DNA from: Trichobilharzia szidati | Taxonomy: Eukaryota; Platyhelminthes; Trematoda; Strigeidida; Schistosomatidae | DNA: 64,000 nt | Direction of reading: 5' to 3' | NCBI GenBank assembly: GCA_944472155.2 | Contig: OX235279.1 | Span: 150,434,199 to 150,498,198, forward strand | Program-made: the position numbers and the translations under genes | The notes under the pieces: generated by a model | Databases searched by the model: none | What the model was told of the DNA's origin: nothing | What the model saw: only the letters and a program-made list of their open reading frames with translations | Shown here: positions 36,001 through 48,250 of the stretch, in pieces | Numbering within the stretch: the first letter of the stretch is position 1 | Layout of the letters: the number at the start of each line of letters is the position of its first letter

Positions 36001-39000
36001 TGATGTCGTCTAATGTGAACTTCACGTTTTTACATTTCTAACAAAATAAGTACTTTGTAAAACAAATACCTAGGCAACCAAATCATGTGATCAACAGTTA
36101 ACTCTATCCTAATTGGATTTTGAATCACATCACTCCTGTATAATAAATCAGAACTGCAAACGACAAATGTCATTTCATCTGCTGTTTAAATGATATTCAC
36201 AGAACTGTGGGAAATTTCCAGGATACAACAGTATTTTGCATAAACAACAGTGAAACACTAACAGAAGATGTCCAATTTCTTCCATTCGAATTGTAAAGTC
36301 TAGTCTGAATTGCTACACTGATATATTAATGATTTTCCTAAATGCACTTCAACACATGATTGACTGGAAGACGCAAAACTCACAGTTCTACTCAGTTCAC
36401 TTCCTGACTCCATGATTACCAGACAAAGAGGTATAATTTCCGACCCCAGGAGAAATGCTATGACCTCTGGTTCATCCGTCTGAAAGGGAAAAGAAATTGT
36501 AGATTAAGGAAATAGTGCTTCTGAATTACTAATGTTTCTAACCACTACTCATCACGGGAATGCTGTATAGCTAAAACAGTCTGATTCATTCCAAACACTG
36601 GGTGCTTCTAAAGAACCACTAATAACACGTTTTGAGTGACCAGTGTTTCGGGTTTCACCTATTTTTTTACATGACGCTTTCGTCTTTCATATCAACATTT
36701 TTGGTTCACACTAAAGCGATTCTAATTTAAATGAGTGATTACCAATCATATTCTACAAATTCTTACTAACTTATCCAATCACTGTATCAACGATTTGGTC
36801 TAAATATCATATCACTTTTGCACCCGTCCTTACCGAAATGGATTTAACACGAAAAGACACCATTTCCAATCACATGAAGCAGTAAACCTATGCTGTAAAA
36901 CAGCGAGAGAGCAGACTAAAATAAACTCTGTGGTCACTACCTGTTAACAGGTTGTTTTCAAAACTCATTCTTTACACCAGAATACCTCTGATGTTGCATA
37001 GCCAAATCGTGTGTCGAGTCATTGCATAGACATCCGAACTTCAGGATATCAGCTGACCAGCTTTGATAGTCCAATTTATAATCTATCAAATAAACTGCAT
37101 TAACTTCATTTCATGATTTACACCTGTAGACTGCTAAATATTATGGTAGTTATCTCAGAAAATCCACAACAGTAAAGAAAGTATTTCAACATCACAGACA
37201 AAATTTTCTACCAAACATAGAGTTAACGTTCAGACAGAAAGTTTGTTCCTGATAATTAACTGTCATGTTTAAAACGCGACTGTTATTTAAATGAACACAA
37301 GAATACAGTCGATTCGATCTCGAAACTGCACATGTGGATACAAGCAATTCCATATTAATTCGCCTGCTAGATATATCATATAATAATTGATACCATGGAC
37401 AATAAATTGTGTTCGAAACGTCACCCAGTAAATGCTCAAGTATGTGACATATCTAATGAACAAATTAATATGGAACTACCTATGGATAGTCCAACCTAAC
37501 TTTACAAATCAGATGGGCTCTAGATATCCATTATTTTACTGATGCTTTATCATTTAACAAGCTACTTTGATAGTTGTCACAAAAGACGGGACTCATGTGA
37601 AGACATTTGGCAGTTCACAATCTCTCAGAACATTTTTACAACTGCATAGCATGAATACTCTTAGTATCATACGATTTCTATCTAATATTCATAAGCGCAC
37701 TCGTGAATGCGACGTTCAAACTATACGCCAACAGGGATTACTTGCTCTTACTGAAAATAAGTTGAGACAACTACTGCTTTTCAACAACCAACATGTACTG
37801 GTAAGCTAATGGAATGGCTATGGCTTTGACACTGACCTACTTCTGTTACCCTTCCTCACAGTGTAGAAACATTACTGAAACCATAAATAGAAGACTGTAC
37901 GTTACTGCATGTATGTTATGTGCGGAAATACAAACCGTGTATCCAAAATATTTGAAAAGCTAAGTGAAGCTCACCTCTGTATCAATTTCGCAGTAGATTA
38001 TAAACGTGATGATAAGTTTAGTTTCCAGGATAATAACATAAAATGAAGACGTGGTAGCAAAGTTGGGGAAATAACATATGCAACTGACATGTGAACCAGT
38101 CAGTAATTCGACTGTCACAGTTTTCTCCTTTTCAATTACATTCGGAACCCGGTGGAAAAGCTTCTCAGCAAACCAAATCCGGGTAGGGCTCACTTCTTTT
38201 GAAAAGAATATAGTGCAGGAGAATTCGAGCACCGTGCTGGAGTATAGTTTGAAATATTATCAGTAAATAAATAACGCTATTATTGTGTTTCGCCAAGTAA
38301 ACTAATAAATCGGTCTTATTGTAGGAAAGCCCAAGAAGATAAAGATCAAAACTCACACCTATAACTGACGAATAGGAGCCATTTTCACTTATTTCGTTAC
38401 GTGATCCGAAAGTTGTGGACTTACTTTCCAAAAGTAAAGCTTTGAAGCTAGAAGTACAAAAGATAGTCAAATTTCAACGAGCTTTTGTAAATCAATCAAG
38501 CACTAACCAGATGATACAAGTTAACTTTTTAAAGAATATTTCATCAATTCACAAAAACGTTCGCAAATATGATGTTTTGAAGTGCATAAGAAACAACGCT
38601 CACTTTAACAAGTGCACCAATCACTCCAAGGCTAGTCAACCTTAAGTACTCGAATGGACGCGTTTGATTATTTGTATTCAAAAACGTATACAGGTACAGA
38701 GGTATGTTGGCCTTCAGAAACTCCTTCCTGGTTTCTGGATGCGATGCCAAGCACTGCATAAGAGCGAGTGCATTACAAACACGATTAGATTGATGGGCCT
38801 ATAAAGGCAAACATGGATACATTGATGGGTTATTTTACATATGGTACAATCACAGATACAGCTAAATACACAAATGTCACAAAAATATGAATAAATGTAA
38901 GTGTATCAATTGAAAGAGTTTTTTATCACGCAAACTATCTATGCGAAAAATTAAAACAAAATCAACTCCATGCATGAAAGCCAAATGAATACACAACCTC

Positions 39001-39922
39001 GTGAAATCTATAGTGACTTCACTCAAAGAATAGAAGCAATGACATTTGAACCTGTAACCTAATGGGAGAATCTGAAGTTGACTGAATTTCCAACGTAGAA
39101 CTTTACGCAAAAGTGCAGCAGTTCGAGTCCTCACACTTCTCAGAAGCACACGTAAAAGTTGACAAACATACCCAGAGTTCTGCTCAGGAGGTATCATGTC
39201 AGTCTTCAATTAAATCAGACCCTGGTACCAAAACATTTCCCACGACACTGCAATCCACCAAACTTACACCCACCAGTCTACCAATTGTTAAATCGAAGAA
39301 TGACAGACAAGAAAGGTTTCCATCGGTTAGTATAACACACTTTCTCGGCAATTCCGTTACACCTTAAGATTGCCAAAGAACCTATGATTAGATCAGTGTT
39401 TCTTTCTTTGTTATGCTCCTTTTGATGTCTAATAAACAATGCCATCGTTATCCGTAACTTAAAACCTGACCTGACCGATCGAAATCGCCCGTTTAGACCA
39501 CATTTCCTATGTCCATTCTCCAACTGGGAGAGTTTTACATATTCGATCACAACGGTATTTGGCCAATGGTTTAAACAGGATTTGCTGCTTATCTTACCAC
39601 ATATGCATATATGTATATATACGGCAAAAATGACAACTTACGCTCAAGTTGGGAGGATTTATGTAGGGATATATTGAGCATATTTCTTGAAGCAATGCAG
39701 CAATCGAACCAAATGTATGCCAGAGGATTGGAGCGAGTTCTGGCACAGATTCCCTCATTTTGCTTTATAAATGGACTCAACAGTTAATAATACAACATAC
39801 CAGAGCTCTAAAAGTGCACTTTCTCGGGATTCCATATTTGTTAGCGAAGACACCAGCTTGCGAACACTCTCCATATCAGAAGCCGACGTCCCAGTTTGAG
39901 GAGCATTAGACGGCGTAGACAT
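33032..39922 (-). CDS. CNOT9: CNOT9 (CCR4-NOT complex subunit 9), copy B, six exons
   Basis: Exons on the minus strand: 39922-39801, 39762-39642, 38798-38604, 36479-36384, 35912-35722 and 33428-33032; together 1122 nt, 373 residues plus stop. CNOT9 (RQCD1, yeast Caf40) is the armadillo-repeat subunit of the CCR4-NOT complex that shortens mRNA poly(A) tails and binds GW182/TNRC6-type and NOT1 partners. Family motifs in order: [131 protein letters not shown] and TKRW-like [12 protein letters not shown]. The family is about 300 residues; here a Ser/Thr-rich tail of about 75 residues is added. All introns begin GT and end AG; the first is 38 bp. Intron 5 contains a gypsy fragment and R3. A 2450-bp transposon ends 63 bp upstream of the ATG, so expression of this copy may be altered. 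Confidence 0.9.
33486..34017 (-). repeat. R3 and head-less SINE in CNOT9 intron 5, arm B
   Basis: Inverted counterpart of 60913-61444. R3 ends at 'ttacttaacagtttaaagtg' about 50 bp before exon 6; the SINE remnant is at 33922-34000 and joins R3 at the 'caacaggacgaaacagctgt' point. Lies between the gypsy fragment and exon 6. Confidence 0.75.
34047..35720 (-). pseudogene. Ty3/gypsy pol fragment in CNOT9 intron 5, arm B
   Basis: Inverted copy of 59210-60883. Reverse transcriptase, RNase H and parts of integrase are recognisable (see the arm C copy). Here an additional TAA at about 35022-35020 splits the frame after STVEKEC, where arm C reads [11 protein letters not shown]. The integrase catalytic core is deleted in both arms. 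The fragment has no LTR on either side. Confidence 0.8.
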
Positions 39923-39985
39923 TGTAATACAACAACCGACTGTCACACCAGCAAGATGATCACGACAGCTCGACGAGAGGTTTGT

Positions 39986-42435
39986 GACAGAGGATAGCGG
40001 CACAAATGGCTTATGGAGAGGCTGAGCACTTGAAGGTCACTTACGCACACTGTGATTGGTAGACTTTCCTTTGCGCAAACGTTGCGGCTAATACGTGTCG
40101 TACGTTACTGAGGCGGGCTTTGAAATAACAATAATAAAAGCGAATAGACATTATATTTTTTAGCTTAAGGGAACAAGTTAACATGTGCATAAATTTCACA
40201 GATGTAATAAGCATTTGATCCACTTACAAGGAGAATATTACTGGCGAACTTAATCAAAGGAGTATAAAGTTTGAAGATTTTATCTCCTTCAGTTGGTTGT
40301 AACGGATAGATAAGTCACTTGTATAATATTTGCTTTTTACAGAAAAGAAAATTTGACAGGTGATTTTAAAGTTACACAATTCCTGAAATCTATCGTGGAA
40401 TATATAGAAGACTAATCTGTAGAATTTCTCCAACTCTGTGATTGTTCCCTCCCTTGTTCACATATTCAGTGTAGCTAAGATAAGGAATCGTTCACCAGAG
40501 GTAAGATGAATTTGTCTGATATGTATCCATCCTCAGATATTTCTCAATACGGTCGAAGGAACACAATGTCAGTCTTTGCTTGAAAAGTTCTCATCCAGTT
40601 TCTCCGAACGGATCTGGTGGTGACGAAAACTGCAAAGACTGGTGGAATATCACTACCAACGGGGACAAACTGATACAGATGTTGCGGACAGAGTGTTTGG
40701 TGAACTTATGATGACTAGTCATCATAGCTATGATGCAGCTATAAAAACTCTACAACTGTGATTTTTTTCACTGGATTGTTATTCACTCTTTTTAGTGTAG
40801 ATATGTACTCTTTGATTCTGAGTTATTTTTAACTTCATTGATTGTTGGTTCCTTGCAAATATATGCATTTATGTCGACTAACTTTGTCTCTTGTACTTAT
40901 CATGTTGAGGACATTGCAGAGTTAACGAGAACGAAAGGCGACGTAGTAATACTTATGTGAAATGCGTCAGTCTTAAACTGTTATTATTTCCTCAATGCGT
41001 CATTAAGCCTTGCGTAAAGTGTTTCAGTTACGTTTAGTCCGGTTGCGTATAATATTATTATTCACGATTGTGAAGAAAGTGGCCGTAAAAAATATGTTGG
41101 TACTGTGATAACGAAACATAACCTAGCAAACGTAGGTTCTATCCGTACACGACTTGTATTGGTAGTCTAGGCACTTCAAGTACACTCTGCAACGCACATC
41201 ATATTTATCACAAATAGTCTGTTATTCTTATGTTGCGTTTAACACCACAATCTCAAATGAAATCGTTAGGTAATAAAGAGATAACTACATTACTCTTCTT
41301 GTGTTATCATTTCCTATCAATAAGCTCTTACATGATCACATCAACGCTTAGACTCGTGCATTAGTTGACTACGTCACTAAACTTCATTGATTATTTCGTT
41401 ATCATAAAATACTGTAACACATTAGATAGGCTTTTGTTGTGCATATCGCCTGTTTAAGGTTTCCTAGCGAGCGCAATTACTCAAAAGCAATAGCAGTACC
41501 CCATCGTGACCAAATTCAACCACGTGTAAATATGACATTTTACGAATATTACGTCTTCTACACTGGCATCACTTCGTTACTCGACAAACAGTAAGTATTA
41601 ATAGTGTATGAATGGAGTGAAAAATTTTCAAAACAATATTTATTTCGATAAATACATTCGTAATATCACAAATATTTCATCATTTACACAAATATTATCC
41701 TTTTTAATCCTATTAGAATGTCTAAATGTATTTTGTGATTGAGGAAGTAAATACCATGATCTGGAAATTTAAAAAATTAGTGAGAAAATGATGGGTTAAA
41801 TAAATAACTTAACACGTAGTACCTACCAGTTAAACGACTGTCTCTTCAACGTTATCTGACGAAATAACCAACTCAGTTTCCTTTCTTCCCAGCCAGCAAT
41901 TTTTTTGGGCGCATTGCAGACTTTTTGGGGCAGACTTCGGGGGCATTGCAGACTTTTTGGGGCAGACTTAGGGTGCATTGCAGACTTTTTGGGGCAGTCT
42001 TCGGGGCGAATACTCAAGAACGGCAATGCGCCCAAAGGTTTTTGCCCCGAAGAAATGCTAGCTGGGTTACTGTGAGATTTGGTAAAGATCATGACATCAT
42101 ACCTACCTCGATATTTAAACATCTCATCATTTAAGTAAAAGACACTAAAAAATTGGAATTATTTGGCATTTTATATCATAATTGACATTTTCCGACGAAT
42201 TCTGACATTTCTTATGCGCCTCAGCATGTCATTTCGATGAAAGGACAACATCTTTAAACACACTGAAAACGACCGTTATTCTCAATTTTTACACGATTTT
42301 TCGTTAAAATACGGTATGTAAACCGTATATCTGTCGAAAAAACACTAAAAACAACGTAGAATAGCCCAAACACAACACCACGATAACACCTTACAAACTG
42401 CAGCAATCAGCTGATTTGTGCCGCTATCCTCTGCC
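39986..42435. mobile_element. 2450-bp DNA transposon with 22-bp TIRs and 9-bp target duplication
   Basis: The ends 39986-40007 and 42414-42435 are inverted repeats of 22 bp with one mismatch (outermost bases GACAGAGGATAGCGG at the left, GGCAGAGGATAGCGG read inward from the right). GAGGTTTGT flanks both sides (39977-39985 and 42436-42444). Arm C has the uninterrupted site, one GAGGTTTGT (complement at 54945-54953), with identical flanks, and the arm length difference is 2459, exactly element plus duplication. A 9-bp duplication is typical of Mutator-like (and some Merlin) transposons, but I see no transposase: frames inside are short, the longest (41823-42122 minus) being a by-product of a tandem repeat. 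I infer a non-autonomous element of uncertain superfamily. Confidence 0.9.
41881..42070. repeat. Three-unit 32-bp minisatellite inside a hairpin-forming segment
   Basis: Units start at 41911, 41943 and 41975 ('gcattgcagactttttgggg' plus 12 bp). They lie between perfect 13-bp inverted repeats, TTGGGCGCATTGC at 41905-41917 and GCAATGCGCCCAA at 42023-42035, and the pairing continues imperfectly outward ('cccagccagcaa' with 'gctagctggg'). The whole sits near the right end of the DNA transposon. Confidence 0.8.
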
Positions 42436-42500
42436 GAGGTTTGTACAGTGACAAAATTCACACAGCGCGGGTCAAGTACACACAAACGAAATAGTCCAGT

Positions 42501-44965
42501 TCCAATATCCAATATCCTGATTACGAGCTTGTATAAACCAGTGATTTCTTCGAGCTCTCTTCTTGATTGTAAGGTAGAGGTTCCAGATCTTCGGTGAACT
42601 TATGCGTAGTAAATCCCGCCACTCGACAGCTTTAGCTCTGGTAGACTCCAAGAGGAGTGGTGCGAGGATTGGCCAAGATTGTGGTTTGTAGTGTGCAGTA
42701 TGTTAGGACTCAGCTGCTGCCGTGAATGGAGTTTGACCTAACACCCGTTGGTCATTCGGTGTAGTCATAAAAGTAGAATAGTAATAATAATAATAGGTTG
42801 TAGTGTAGATAATATAGGTTGAGATAAGTGAAATAATAAAGGTGAAATAATAAAGGAAGAAAGAAAAGATAGAGTAGTCGGTACAGTGGGAGAAGACAGG
42901 ACGGCTCGTGGGGATTTAGCTTGTATGCTTATCCACTGACAATGTGGTTTCAAATTTTAAGAGGATAAGCCATTGAGACACAACCATGCATTTCTGCATG
43001 ATTGTCCAGCTTCCGCTTAAAAGTCTCCACAGATGGCGCTGTAGTTACGGCCGCCGGTAAGGCGTTCCAGAGACGGCAAACTCAAAGCGAGAAGGAATGT
43101 GGACGCACTCGAGTCTTTGGTCTCTGGTGTGCTATTCTTAGCGGGTTACCTCGTGGAAGCCTATAATCACTTAATGGCAGGATGCTTTTATTAGGGTGGG
43201 CCTGGTCATTTAAGATCTTATAGACGGTGATGAGGTCTCCCCTGTGACTACGGTAAATAAGTGTGAAAAGACTTAATTTCTTCAGTCTTTCCTCATATGA
43301 TTTGTTGCGGAGGCCGATCACCCATTTTGTCGCTCGTCTCTGGACACTTTCTAGAATGTTAGCATCCCTTTTGAGTAGCGGAGGATCAATTATGTTGTGC
43401 ACCTCAAGGAGTGGCCTCATGTATGTCGTATACAACGTTAAGAATAGTTCAGGAGTAAGAGCTCCCAGCTGCCTATGCATAAAGTGTAAAGTAGCGTAAG
43501 CTTTGGCGACGTCCCTCGTGTAATTTACACTGGTGTCTAGCTTTTCTGTTAAAATAAGACCTAGGTCGCGTTTTGATGGCACACAACTCAAGTTCTGGCC
43601 ACCAAGGGTGTAATTTGCACTCTGTGACCTGCCGGAATGAAGTTGCACTACTTTGCACTTCTTTAAGTTGAAAGACATTCCGTTAGCCAGAGCCCAGTCT
43701 CCCAGAGTTTGCAGGTCAGCCTGCAATCTGTCGGAGTCTTCCGATGAGTTTATTGCTCTCCAAATCTTTACGTCATCAGCGTAGAGAAGCTCAGAGCAGT
43801 TCAGTTGACAGGGCAGGTCGTTGATAAAAGTCAAAAACTGAATGTCTCTGCCATTTCAAGACTAGTAAGAGATTTCCCATCAGAGCCCACTAGATTGCAA
43901 GCCCCCTGATTGGTCGGTTTTCTTTCAGACATAAATAAACCTGTATAGGCTTTTGGGGTTCACGAGAAGCTTATTGGCGAGGTTTCTCTGAAATGTCTTT
44001 CTATCACTCCGGACTCGTATGTTACATCGATTCCTGAGTTCGAGGTACACTTCATGTTCGGGTTGACTCTTCGATACTCGCCACGCAAACCAGGCTTTTC
44101 GCTTCGCCTGTAGAAGGCGTTGTGTCCCCCATTTTAGCCATGAACGTTGCTTTCTAGTTTTTGGTGTGACTAAAGGAACAGTGTCTGAGACCGCCTGGTG
44201 AATGATCTCCTTTACCACTCCCCAGTGTTCTTCTACTGTGAGCTCTGTCCAATTTTTTGGCCAATTTGCTTCAGACAAAAGTCTTCGCATTTCGGTGTGA
44301 TTGGCTTTGTTATAACACAGATAGGGCTGTGTATTGTCCCACTGTAAACGCTCGCGGAGGACTATGTCGAATGTTATGACCGCGTGGTCACTACTACCTA
44401 TGGGAGTCGTGATCTGAACGTTTTCCACTAGTAGCTGGTCACTCGTGAGCACATAATCCAGGCTAGAAGACTTCCCATCTGGGCCCCATCTAGTATCCAT
44501 TCTGACATTTTCAGTGAATCCGGCCTCCCTGATGGTATGCAGCAGATTTCGATCAAATCTATCATGGGCATATCCCGTCATCAAGTTAAGAGATGGGGCA
44601 CTGAAGTCTCCAGCTATGACAATTTGATCATATCCCATGTCTTGTGTCGCCGAAATTGCATTCAGCAGTACCTGGTTGTGGTCTGCTCCACATGAAGGTG
44701 ATCTATAAATGCTGCCCACTAGATATTTACAGTACCCAACGGTGAAATGGCACCATATGGAGTCAGGGAGCTCAATGAGGGGAGGGTTCATTGCATGGAC
44801 ACATCTGAGCTGTTTGTCGACGTATATGGCGACTCCAACTCCTTCTTTCAGATCCCTATCTCGCCTGACTGGGACCATATCATTTACACTGACTTCGCTG
44901 TCTACCACTGTACGGGTTAGCCAGGTTTCCGTCAGTATTATGATATGTCATCAATGATATTGAGT
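42501..44965 (-). pseudogene. CR1-like LINE (CR1-B element 2), arm B
   Basis: Minus strand. 44908-43925 is an open endonuclease frame (VSVNDMVPVRRDRD, IVIAGDFSAPSLN, GSSDHAVITFDI) with a linker to SLYRFIYV. 43834-43082 holds the RT C-terminal part with catalytic LLYADDVKIWRAI. A 638-bp deletion at 43836/43837 removes nearly all RT motifs before that box, compared with arm C. The 3' tail ends in the GATATTG repeat at 42501-42516, about 65 bp from the DNA transposon. 5' truncated against element 1. Confidence 0.8.
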
Positions 44966-47900
44966 CCTGATATCCAATATCCTTTCTGCGACCTAGTATA
45001 AGCCAATCTGATCTCTTTTTGCTCGCTTCTTCACTGTGAGGCAAGGATTCCTGGCCTTCGCTAAACTTCTGAGTAGTTACTCCCGCAACTCGACCGTCGG
45101 AGCTTTGGTTGACTCCAAAATGAGTAGTGCTGGGATTAATCATATGTTGTTTGCAGTATTTGCTGTGTTAAGACTTCGTTACTGCTGTGAATGGAGTTGA
45201 CCCTTTCACCAGTCAGTCCGGTCCTCCGGTATCGTTGTGAAAAGAAAAGAGGTAATCATAATAACGTATAATCAGAGTAGGCTAGTCAGACTAAAAGACA
45301 GAAAAAGAAATAGAGAAAACGTAAAAACAAACAGCCGGTTAGTTTTGGAGTTCATTTACATATACATGCATAAATATATATGCATATAATACCAATAATA
45401 ATAGTAATAGTAAGTGTAGTAGTTGGAGCAGTCAGGAGAGTAAGACGCGGGAGAATGTCAAGAAGTAAGACGACGAATTTAGTTGTCCACCCATGAGTGG
45501 TGTATGGGATTTTAAGAGAATAGACCATACTCACTCAATGGAAGAACACCATTGTTTAGGTGATTCTGGTCATTTGTCATCTTGTATGCAGTAATCTAAC
45601 CCCCCACCACCCTAATCCGACGGTAGCTAAGTGTGAATCGGACTAATTTCTTTAGCTTTTCATCATACGGTTAATTTCGGTGACCCATCACTCCTTTCCT
45701 CACCCGTCTTTGGACTCTTTCAAAGAGGTTTGCGTCTCTTCTGAGCAGTGAGGATGCAATGATATTAAGCACTTCAAGTTGTGGTCCGACTCATGTTATG
45801 TACAACCTTGGAAAGAGCTCAGTAGTGAGTCCACCTAACTTTCCATGTGTCAAGTGTATGACCGCGTATGCCCTCGCTACATACCCGTTCAATTCACACT
45901 TGTGTCCATTTTTCCATTAGAACTAGACCTAAGCCACGCTGTGACGTTGTGAAGGACAAGCTTTCGTTGCACAGGGTGTAACTTGCATTCTACGGCCTAC
46001 AGGTGCGTGATTCCACAACTTTGCACTTTTTAGGTCGAAGGTCATACCATTGGCCACCGCCTAGTCTCCCAGAAGCTTTAGGTCTACCTGCAGCCTATCT
46101 GAACCTTCCAAACACTTGATTTCCCTCCATATCTTTACGCTGTCAGCGTACAGAAGAGTTGGGCAGCTTAGACAGCATGGCGGGTCATTGATAAAAATCA
46201 AGAACATCAGTGGTCCTAGGATAGAACACTGCGACACTCCTGATGATGAGCCGGGCCAAGATGATCGGACTCGATTGACCTCAGTGCAAAATATCATTTC
46301 AGCTAAGTAATCCTTCAACCATGAAAGAAGCGGCTCACCTATACCTGCCCGACCTATTCTGTGTAGGAGAAGGTCATGGTGAACTGTGTCAAATGCCTTC
46401 ACAAACACTAGGAAGACCACCTGAACTGGGACATTCATATCCCAGCATGATGTCCAATCGCCCCAAGCTGATAGTGGGTTTGTTACACAGGGTCTGCCTC
46501 TCCTGAAACCATGCTGTGCTCCATGGTGTCTATTAGTCCTATCGAGGTGCTCCACGATGCGATCATCCATAGTACTTTCCAGTAGTTTTGATGCCACTGG
46601 GAGTAGGGCTACTGGTCTATAACTAGTGGCATTTAGCCTATCTCCACCCTTGAATATCGCAGAAAGGATGGCTCTTCAAAACTTCCTTGGCAGTTTCCCA
46701 AAATCCATCGAGTGCTGGAACAAGTAGTATAAAGGCCTGCAGGGAGCTTCGGCACTGTCTCAGAACAGATGGCCTGATGGCATCACAGCCTGGGGACTTT
46801 CCAGATGTGAGTCTCTGGAGATTCCCCAGTACTACTACCGGGTTTACTTGGAGAGTAGCCACTAGGTTTTCCTCCGACGAAATAGGAGTGCCGCCATTTT
46901 GGTCCATACCGGTAATACCCACATTGATGTTTAACTGTTTGATGAAGGCTGAACTGAATGTTTCAGCCATTTCCAGAATAGTGAGGTACCGACCGTTCGG
47001 ATCTACTAGGGCGCATGCTCAATGGCTGGTTGGTCTCCCCTCTGATATGAATCGGTACGGGCTTTCGGGGATCGCCAGAAGATTTTGGCGGAGTTGGCCC
47101 AAAATGACCTCTTGTCTATGGTGTTGCACCGATTCCTGAGTTCCAGGTTTCCGTCGTGGTCGGTCTGACTCTTGGATATTCGCCACGTAGACCAAGCAAC
47201 CGGCTAGGCTTGCGCAACACGTTGCGTACTTCTTTTCAACCATGGGGACTTTTGCTTTGACTGTGTCGTGACTAAATGGACGGTATCTGAGATTGCCGTG
47301 TGTATAATCTCTTTTAACACTTCTCAGTGTCCGTCCACAGACAATTAAGTCTATTCCGTGGACCATTCTGCGCCAGACAAAAGCCTTCGCATTTCTGCAT
47401 AGTCAGCCTTGTTATAGCACGGACTTCCCAGTGGAGTCATGGTCCTTACCTTTTCGACGAGTAGTTGGTCACTACTTAGAATATAATCTAGTTTCGCTGA
47501 CATTCCACTGGTACCCCACCTAGTTTCGTCCCCAACATTCTTAGTCAGTCCTGTATTTCCAATGCTTTGTTGTAGATTTTGACCGGATTTTCCTTGAGCA
47601 TACCTCGAGACAAGGCTCAGGAACAGGACATTGAAGCCTGCAGCCATAGCGATTCGGTCACAGCCCAATTCTCATATCCCTGTGATGGTACTGAGCGGTA
47701 GTTGGTTGTGCTCTACCCCATAGGTGGGTGATCGGTAGATGCCACACATTAAATGCCTGGTATGGTCTACGGTGAAATGATACCACACAGAGCCCTGGAG
47801 TTCCGCAAGTGGTGGGTTCGTTGCACGCGCACATTTAAGCTGCCTGTTAAAGTATGTGGCAAGTGACCCCTTCCTTGTCAGCCCTGTCTCGCCTGACCAG

Positions 47901-48250
47901 AATCACATCACCTATACTGATTTCGTTGTCGGCGATAGTGGGGGTTAGCCAGGTTTCAGTGAGGATGATTATTTTAAGGTGTAGATGTGACTGGAGATTT
48001 CTGAGTTCACCTACTTTCCCTAACGGCCCTCTCGAATTGCTATAGAGGCAGATGTCAGTGAATCTCACCACTTCAGCATGTTGTAGCTTAGTTGACGCTA
48101 CGTTGACTGGTGGCAGAGAATTCAATATTCGGACTAGTTGGTCGATGCACCAGAACCACGGGTGCGGGTTATTTCGCATTAAACCACTGCATGGTTTCGA
48201 CACTCCATTGTCACAACAATGGTGAGTCCATCGTTTGAAAAATTGTATTT
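44966..48250 (-). pseudogene. CR1-like LINE (CR1-B element 1), arm B and spacer
   Basis: Minus strand, longest copy of this family here. 48203-47847: start of endonuclease (ICLYSNSRGPLGKVGELRNL, IIILTETWLT, EISIGDVILVRRDR). 47668-47351 and 47366-47019: endonuclease C-terminus and linker in shifted frames. 46970-46638: SGKSPGCDAIRPSVLRQC. 46597-46061: RT core with AQHGFRRGRPCVTN, VFVKAFDTVHHDLLLHRIG, SVSQCSILGPL-type and LLYADSVKIWREI, where the second catalytic Asp of YADD is Ser. A 3' tail ends with the GATATTG motif at about 44965. Only the part below 47127 is repeated in arm C; the 5' part lies in the spacer. Confidence 0.8.

Larger units (their letters stand above)
31424..47127. repeat. 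Palindrome arm B (inverted copy of 49624-63827)
   Basis: Position sums of matching points are constant over long blocks: 96751 for 43837-47127, 97389 for 42445-43836, and 94930 from about 31760 to 39985, with a shift of about 320 at the far end. This proves inverted colinearity with three size differences: a 638-bp deletion at 43836/43837, a 2459-bp insertion at 39977-42435, and a deletion of about 320 bp near 31709. Substitutions are sparse, a few per kb by eye. Confidence 0.95.

Noticed and set aside
41911..42006. CRISPR-like array
   Set aside because: Three contiguous units without unique spacers, in a eukaryotic transposon.
41823..42122. 99-codon frame inside the DNA transposon as a possible transposase
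   Set aside because: Its repeated KSAMHPKSAP-like units are a translation of the 32-bp minisatellite; no catalytic motif is present.
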